In this document: in pieces, positions 5,248 through 8,562 of the stretch
Numbering within the stretch: the first letter of the stretch is position 1
Layout of the letters: every line of letters starts with the position of its first letter
Assembly (NCBI GenBank): GCA_015163925.1
Contig: JAAOIF010000035.1
Location: 1 to 8,562 of the forward strand
Direction: 5' to 3'
DNA: 8,562 nucleotides
Source of the DNA: Candidatus Thioglobus sp.
Lineage (GTDB): Bacteria > Pseudomonadota > Gammaproteobacteria > PS1 > Pseudothioglobaceae
Notes under the pieces: generated by a model
Databases searched by the model: none
The model's input: the letters and a program-made list of their open reading frames with translations, nothing else
What the model was told of the DNA's origin: nothing
Position numbers and translations under genes: made by a program

Positions 5248-6864
5248 ATGAAATATGTAGTCTTAATTAACGGAAAAAAAATCTCGGCGCTAAATGTGTC
5301 AAATCGCTTGGTGCAATTTGGCGATGGTTTGTTTGAAACTTGCCTGTTTGAAAATGGCAATTTATTGCTTTGGAATCAGCATTTTACTCGTCTGGAGGCT
5401 GGCAGAAAGCAATTAAATATTAATTCTGTGAGTGAAAAAAAATGGCTAAAAGACATTACTAAAGCGCTTGGAATTGCTAATTTGAGCTCGGCGGTGGTGA
5501 AAATTATTCTTGCCCGTGGGGAGAGTTTTGGCGGTTATGGCTTTAAAAATAGCATCAAACCGGTGCGAATTGTTATTATTTCCAATCCGCCAAAATCGCC
5601 CAGAGAATATAAATTGACCACTTGCCCCAGCGGCTACGGCAATTTCCAGCATTTAGCCAAGATAAAACATTGCAATCGGCTGGAGCAAATCCTTGCTCGG
5701 ACTGGGCTAAAGGGCGATGAATGCCTGATGCTAAATGGCGATGGGCAAGTGATTTCGGTCACACAAGGCAACATTTTTGCCGTCAAAAACGGCGAATTAT
5801 TTACTCCAAATTTAGACCACGCCGGCATTGATGGCACGCGCCGCGCCGCTGTTTTAGAGGTTGCCGAGAGCTTAGGAATAAAAATTTATATCGGCGAATT
5901 ATCCTTGCCAGAATTATTAGCCGCTGACGAGGTTTTCATCACCAATAGCCTCATCGGAATCAAGCCAGTTCGCCTGATAAATCAACAATTATTCACAATT
6001 CGCAAAATCACCGATAAGATTTCTCGGGGCTTATTAAGCTTGCAAAAATTACCAATAAATCGCCAATCCATCCAAATAAAACCTCGCCGCCGCTGGCTCA
6101 AAATATCCATATTTTTGTTACTTTTAGTCAGCGGCTGGATTTATCTAAAAGATGTAAATGTCAAGCAACCAGTGGTTTATCAGCTAAATTCCGGCGCCAC
6201 AATTAGCAAAGTCGCCGCTGATTTAAAAAATTTAGGCTATATAAAATCGTCAATTTACACTTTATTTTTGGCAAAAATACTTAATTTTGACGGACAATTA
6301 AAACGCGGATTTTACCAAATTTCGCCTGATATGAGCATCAGCAGCCTGTTGCAAAATTTTTTCAGCGGCCAAGTAGCAACCCGAAAAATTACCTTAATTG
6401 AGGGCAAAACCATTAATGATTATTACCAAAAATTAAGCCAAAATAAGGCATTAAAATCCAGCGGCGATTTTGCAAAAACCTTAGAGCTGACTGGCGTTAA
6501 GCCGCCGTATGAGGGATATTTCTGGCCTGACACTTACCAAATTAATTATGGCGATAGTGTGCTGAGTGTCCTCAAACGAGCGAGGCGAATTTTGCAACAC
6601 CGGCTGCGTTTTGCTTGGCAAAATAGAGATGAAAATTTGCAATTAAAAAGTGCCGACCAAGCCTTGATATTAGCATCATTAATTGAAAAAGAAACCGCCC
6701 ACAACGCTGAGAAATCCCGCATTGCCGGAGTTTTCATCCGCCGTCTGCAACGAGGAATGCGCCTGCAAACCGACCCCACCGTAGCCTACGCCTTAGGCGA
6801 CAAATATCAGGGCCGCCTCAGCAAGCAAGATTTAAAATTTGACAGCTTGCCGCCGCCGAAGTGA
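5248..6864 (+). CDS. pabC-mltG: PabC-MltG fusion, MltG C-terminus missing
   Basis: Residues 1-265 are a fold-type IV PLP enzyme, 4-amino-4-deoxychorismate lyase (PabC), making p-aminobenzoate for folate. RLVQFGDGLFET (20-31) and AKIKHCNRLEQ (137-147) match the family, with Lys140 as the likely PLP lysine. A basic linker (KPRRRWLK, 278-285) leads to one membrane helix (about 286-300). Residues 305-530 are MltG/YceG, the endolytic transglycosylase that cuts nascent peptidoglycan: the LysM-like part, then EGYFWPDTY (422-430), LASLIEKETA (475-484, Glu480 the likely catalytic acid) and RLQTDPTVAYALG (505-517). This topology puts PabC in the cytoplasm and MltG in the periplasm. In E. coli pabC and mltG are adjacent separate genes. 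After residue 533 the expected YNTY...GLPP...HP region (roughly 60-80 residues) is gone and the frame ends at once in DNA of another gene. PabC may still work; MltG probably does not. Confidence 0.88.
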   Translation: MKYVVLINGKKISALNVSNRLVQFGDGLFETCLFENGNLLLWNQHFTRLEAGRKQLNINSVSEKKWLKDITKALGIANLSSAVVKIILARGESFGGYGFKNSIKPVRIVIISNPPKSPREYKLTTCPSGYGNFQHLAKIKHCNRLEQILARTGLKGDECLMLNGDGQVISVTQGNIFAVKNGELFTPNLDHAGIDGTRRAAVLEVAESLGIKIYIGELSLPELLAADEVFITNSLIGIKPVRLINQQLFTIRKITDKISRGLLSLQKLPINRQSIQIKPRRRWLKISIFLLLLVSGWIYLKDVNVKQPVVYQLNSGATISKVAADLKNLGYIKSSIYTLFLAKILNFDGQLKRGFYQISPDMSISSLLQNFFSGQVATRKITLIEGKTINDYYQKLSQNKALKSSGDFAKTLELTGVKPPYEGYFWPDTYQINYGDSVLSVLKRARRILQHRLRFAWQNRDENLQLKSADQALILASLIEKETAHNAEKSRIAGVFIRRLQRGMRLQTDPTVAYALGDKYQGRLSKQDLKFDSLPPPK

Positions 6865-7024
6865 TAAAAGTAAAGCGCGCCGGGCAAGTGTTAGCAGCGG
6901 TTGGAGCGAATTTCATTAGCTCATAAATTTGCTGAATTTGCGCCTCTGAGACCTCCGCCGCCGACCAGCCATTTTGACTTCTGGCGTTATTAAATAAAAC
7001 ATCCAAACTGTTCTCGTCAAGCAT
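6818..7024 (-). pseudogene. Truncated RutE/HadB-type nitroreductase
   Basis: The 68-residue ORF begins MLDENSLDVLFNNARSQNGW and continues with VSEAQIQQIYELMKFAPTAAN and PARFTFITS. This matches the N-terminus of the RutE-like nitroreductases (malonic semialdehyde reductase group, about 195 residues, FMN-binding). Resemblance ends at about residue 57; the remaining residues are antisense to the end of MltG. Roughly two thirds, including most of the FMN-binding and dimer core, is missing, so the product should be inactive. The ATG at 7024 is chosen over upstream in-frame ATGs because GGAG (7032-7035) lies seven bases before it and family similarity starts there. A good promoter (-35 7074-7079, -10 7050-7055) precedes it, so the gene was functional recently, or still is in an uninterrupted genome copy. 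Confidence 0.75.
6840..6864. other. Tail-to-tail gene-truncation junction
   Basis: MltG similarity ends at about 6846 (residues KFDS), while nitroreductase similarity on the opposite strand runs leftward to about the same point (residues FITSAAA). So two genes meet back to back, each missing its C-terminal part. Each frame continues only a few codons across the join before a stop (6862-6864 on plus, 6818-6820 on minus). No mobile-element end or target duplication is seen; a GC-rich GCCGCCGCC run at the join could have served as microhomology. Confidence 0.6.
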
Positions 7025-7049
7025 TAAAATACTCCAAATAAATTGTGAA

Positions 7050-7079
7050 ATTATATATTTTTTTTTAACAACCAAGCAA
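7050..7079 (-). promoter_or_regulatory. Promoter of the nitroreductase remnant
   Basis: On the minus strand TTGCTT (7074-7079) and a perfect TATAAT (7050-7055) are separated by 18 bp. The spacer contains nine consecutive A residues (T run at 7058-7066 on plus). Transcription would start near 7043, leaving about 18 nt of leader with GGAG. The same 61-bp gap must serve the divergent SQR-like gene, for which no convincing promoter or Shine-Dalgarno sequence is visible. Confidence 0.5.
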
Positions 7080-7085
7080 AATAAT

Positions 7086-8216
7086 ATGAAAAAAATTACC
7101 ATAATCGGTTCAGGATTTGCCGGATTGACCGCTGCGAAAACCTTGCGAAAGTCAGACCAGCACTGCGAAATCACCATAATTTCCCCTAAGGCAGAATTTG
7201 TGTATATGCCCAGTTTGATTTGGCTGCCATCGGGTGCGGCGAGCAAAAAAGATATTGTTATTAATTTGGATAATTTTTTCCGGCGGAAGAATATTAATTA
7301 TGTTGCCTCAGAGGTGGTCGGGCTGGAAGAGAGTGGCCGCGTAGTGATGCTGAAAAATAATACCCGAGTTGATAATGATGCCTTGATTATCGCATCAGGT
7401 GGGCGTTTCATCAAAAAAATTACTGGAATTGAAAATACTATTACCCCTTGCGAAGGCGTTGCGGCGGCGGAGAAAATTGGTGATAAATTGAAATCTATGG
7501 ACGGCGGAAATATCGCCATCGGCTTTGCTAGCAACCCTCAAGAGCCGAGTGCGATGCGTGGCGGACCGATGTTTGAATTTTTGTTTGGGATTGATACTCA
7601 GCTGCGGCGTGAGGGGCGGCGGGATAAATTTAATCTGACTTTTTTTACTCCGGCGCAAAAACCCGGTGCGCGTCTGGGCGAAAAGGCTGTTCTGGGGCTG
7701 TTAGCGGAAATGAAATCACGCCAAATTACTACTAATTTAGGCGATAAAATCAAGGCTTTTGCGGCTGATAAAGTGATAATGCAAGATGGCGAATTTGCTG
7801 CTGATATGATTTTATTTATGCCCGGAATGACCGGCAATACTTGGTTTGATAATACCGATTTAGCCCGCAGTGACGGCGGTTTGCTGAGGGCTGATAAATT
7901 CTGCCAAGTCATTAATGCTGATAAAATTTTTGTCGCCGGTGATTCTGGCAGTTTTCCGGGCCCAGATTGGCTGCCAAAACAGGCTCATATGGCTGATTTA
8001 CAAGCCGCCGCTGCTGCCAAAAATGTACTTGATGTCTTAGCCAAAAAGCCGGCAACTCACACTTTTAAAGCCGAGCTGATGTGCATTATTGACACAAATG
8101 ACAAAGGCATATTTGTCTCACGAACTATGAAAAACAGCGTCATACTGCCGATTTCCAGCCTAATGCATTATGTCAAAAAATTATTTGCATGGTGGTATTT
8201 ACGCCAGTATAAATAA
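7086..8216 (+). CDS. SQR-like membrane flavoprotein
   Basis: This 376-residue FAD oxidoreductase is related to sulfide:quinone reductases and type II NADH dehydrogenases. The Rossmann motif IIGSGFAGLTAAK (6-18) binds the FAD ADP moiety. SGGRF (104-108) and DKIFVAGDSGSF (279-290, second FAD motif) follow, then PKQAHMADLQAAAAAKN (297-313), the usual helix over the flavin. The C-terminus (about 360-376, HYVKKLFAWWYLRQYK) is an aromatic, basic amphipathic helix as used for monotopic membrane binding. Cysteines are 27, 122, 273 and 333. Cys333 (ELMCIIDTNDKGIF) aligns by eye with Cys356 of Acidithiobacillus SQR and Cys122 with Cys128. The place of catalytic Cys160 is taken by MRGGPMFEF (157-165), with no cysteine. 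So the sulfide-oxidising disulfide may be incomplete, and the substrate is uncertain. No Shine-Dalgarno sequence is seen. The repeat-rich end of the window follows directly. Confidence 0.85.
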   Translation: MKKITIIGSGFAGLTAAKTLRKSDQHCEITIISPKAEFVYMPSLIWLPSGAASKKDIVINLDNFFRRKNINYVASEVVGLEESGRVVMLKNNTRVDNDALIIASGGRFIKKITGIENTITPCEGVAAAEKIGDKLKSMDGGNIAIGFASNPQEPSAMRGGPMFEFLFGIDTQLRREGRRDKFNLTFFTPAQKPGARLGEKAVLGLLAEMKSRQITTNLGDKIKAFAADKVIMQDGEFAADMILFMPGMTGNTWFDNTDLARSDGGLLRADKFCQVINADKIFVAGDSGSFPGPDWLPKQAHMADLQAAAAAKNVLDVLAKKPATHTFKAELMCIIDTNDKGIFVSRTMKNSVILPISSLMHYVKKLFAWWYLRQYK

Positions 8217-8226
8217 AAAATCAACC

Positions 8227-8254
8227 GTTACTTTGAGCAAGATTTAAGGGTCTC
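8227..8254 (-). repeat. 28-bp hairpin motif, inverted copy
   Basis: On the minus strand this reads GAGACCCTTAAATCTTGCTC followed by AAAGTAAC. Over 23 bp it differs from the copy ending at 8453 at only two positions, but in opposite orientation. Together with that copy it bounds the repeat array on the left. Confidence 0.7.
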
Positions 8255-8266
8255 TGCTTACAAAAT

Positions 8267-8294
8267 GAGATTCTTAAATCAAGTTCAGAATGAC
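8267..8294 (+). repeat. 28-bp hairpin motif, copy 2
   Basis: GAGATTCTTAAATCAAGTTC followed by AGAATGAC. The arms ATTCTTAA and TTCAGAAT are complementary but for one pair. It is the same as the copy at 8518-8545 except for AA instead of TT in the loop; identity extends two bases further left (AT at 8265 and 8516). Confidence 0.75.
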
Positions 8295-8314
8295 TTGTGG
8301 CGGCGTCCTCTACG

Positions 8315-8330
8315 GGCAAGGCTCGTGTCA
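8315..8330 (+). repeat. GGCAAGGCTTGTGTCA unit, degenerate copy
   Basis: GGCAAGGCTCGTGTCA differs at one base from 8343-8358. It is the third, outlying copy of the unit that forms the large hairpin at 8338-8396. Confidence 0.6.
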
Positions 8331-8337
8331 CATTCCT

Positions 8338-8396
8338 ACACAGGCAAGGCTTGTGTCATGGTTTTTCAGTCATTCTGACACAAGCCTTGCCTGTGT
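8338..8396. repeat. Perfect 21-bp inverted repeat (strong hairpin)
   Basis: The arm at 8338-8358 begins ACACAGGCAAGG; its exact reverse complement is at 8376-8396, with a 17-bp loop. Both arms are followed by the same 18-bp direct repeat, TGTGTCATGGTTTTTCAG at 8352-8369 and 8392-8409. The right arm is itself part of a smaller palindrome, TGACACA-9 nt-TGTGTCA (8376-8398). The T-rich tail is too interrupted for a confident intrinsic terminator call. Confidence 0.8.
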
Positions 8397-8425
8397 CATG
8401 GTTTTTCAGACCGTACTTGCTGGCT

Positions 8426-8453
8426 GAGAGCCTTAAATCTTGTTCAAAATAAC
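8426..8453 (+). repeat. 28-bp hairpin motif, degenerate copy 3
   Basis: GAGAGCCTTAAATCTTGTTC followed by AAAATAAC. It differs at four of 28 positions from the copy at 8518-8545, and the changes weaken the stem. It starts within the left arm of the 23-bp inverted repeat (8407-8429) and fills half of that repeat's loop. Confidence 0.65.
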
Positions 8454-8464
8454 AAACTTCTTAC

Positions 8465-8485
8465 TGTCTCCCTGATTCAGGGTCT
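8465..8485 (-). repeat. Short hairpin, possible loop-less relative of the 28-bp motif
   Basis: On the minus strand this reads GAGACCCTGAATCAGGGAGA plus C, with CCCTGA and TCAGGG pairing perfectly around a single base (8470-8482). It keeps the GAGA...GAC ends of the 28-bp motif but has a different, still complementary stem and almost no loop. Confidence 0.45.
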
Positions 8486-8517
8486 CAGCCAACAAACACG
8501 GTCTGTTTTTATAATAT

Positions 8518-8545
8518 GAGATTCTTAAATCTTGTTCAGAATGAC
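8518..8545 (+). repeat. 28-bp hairpin motif, copy 4
   Basis: GAGATTCTTAAATCTTGTTC followed by AGAATGAC, the best-formed copy next to 8267-8294. It lies 17 bases before the end of the window; if the window is a contig end, this repeat may be why assembly stopped. Confidence 0.75.
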
Positions 8546-8562
8546 AATTTGTAAAAAACAAA

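Larger units (their letters stand above)
8407..8505. repeat. Imperfect 23-bp inverted repeat, ~100-bp element
   Basis: The arms at 8407-8429 (CAGACCGT...GGCTGAGA) and 8483-8505 (TCTCAGCC...ACGGTCTG) are complementary at 20 of 23 positions. All three differences become G-U pairs in a minus-strand transcript, so the stem is unbroken as RNA in that direction only. Between the arms lie hairpin-motif copy 3 and a small palindrome (8470-8482). Five T residues follow on the plus strand. Confidence 0.65.
8217..8562. repeat. Gene-free region filled with nested short hairpin repeats
   Basis: These 346 bases carry no credible ORF. They contain at least four copies of a 28-bp hairpin motif, three copies of a GGCAAGGCTTGTGTCA unit, a 21-bp perfect inverted repeat and a 23-bp imperfect inverted repeat, partly nested. 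No transposase is linked, so these resemble REP-like or miniature non-autonomous elements. The region may also act as a transcription end for the SQR-like gene through its hairpins. Confidence 0.8.

Noticed and set aside
6846..6930. Frameshift instead of truncation at the end of MltG
   Set aside because: None of the three plus frames after 6846 shows the expected YNTY...GLPP...HP sequence; the DNA instead encodes nitroreductase on the other strand.
6818..7246. Nitroreductase ORF extended to an upstream ATG at 7246
   Set aside because: The extra N-terminal part is antisense to the start of the SQR-like gene; family similarity and a GGAG site support the ATG at 7024.
8315..8409. CRISPR array
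   Set aside because: Units are in both orientations, spacers are unequal and short, and no cas gene is present.
8338..8409. Rho-independent terminator of the SQR-like gene
   Set aside because: The hairpin is strong but is 120 bp past the stop and is followed by ATGGTTTTTCAG rather than an uninterrupted U tract directly after the stem; kept only as a repeat.

Overview
The window reads as an AT-rich proteobacterial chromosome segment. YebC and NadA look gammaproteobacterial. An SQR-like flavoprotein and a DUF302 membrane protein would fit a sulfur oxidiser or a related marine or symbiotic lineage; that placement is inference from remembered protein similarity and was not tested by a search.

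Layout. Positions 1-186 hold an unidentified plus-strand protein tail that collides with a toxin remnant: only the first ~21 residues of a PIN-domain toxin survive. Its antitoxin-like partner (183-482, minus) is intact. A promoter lies at about 509-535, inside a 10-bp inverted repeat (492-539). From 546 to 5203 there are seven tightly packed minus-strand genes. In transcription order they are two tandem DUF1538 membrane proteins, a PII-like regulator, a two-CBS-domain protein, a DUF302 membrane protein, nadA and yebC. The first four are linked by ATGA overlaps or an 8-bp gap and look like one functional unit: a membrane pair with two soluble ligand-sensing proteins, substrate unknown.

Divergently, 5248-6864 (plus) encodes an aminodeoxychorismate lyase (PabC) fused in frame to the lytic transglycosylase MltG, with the MltG C-terminus missing. 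At about 6845 it runs tail-to-tail into a RutE/HadB-type nitroreductase (6818-7024, minus) that has also lost its C-terminal two thirds. The two truncated tail-to-tail pairs (left edge and ~6845) are the oddest structural feature. They could be genuine genome rearrangements or inverted chimeric joins from amplification or assembly. Next comes an SQR-like membrane flavoprotein (7086-8216, plus). The last 346 bases hold no gene, only a dense nest of short hairpin-forming repeats.

The best candidate for an undescribed system is the DUF1538 x2 / PII-like / CBS operon. Its PII-like protein has a short T-loop region and no tyrosine at all, so it cannot be uridylylated like GlnB/GlnK. Two housekeeping genes (nadA, yebC) and the DUF302 gene follow on the same strand and may share transcription. 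No tRNA, rRNA, CRISPR array, transposase or convincing rho-independent terminator was seen.
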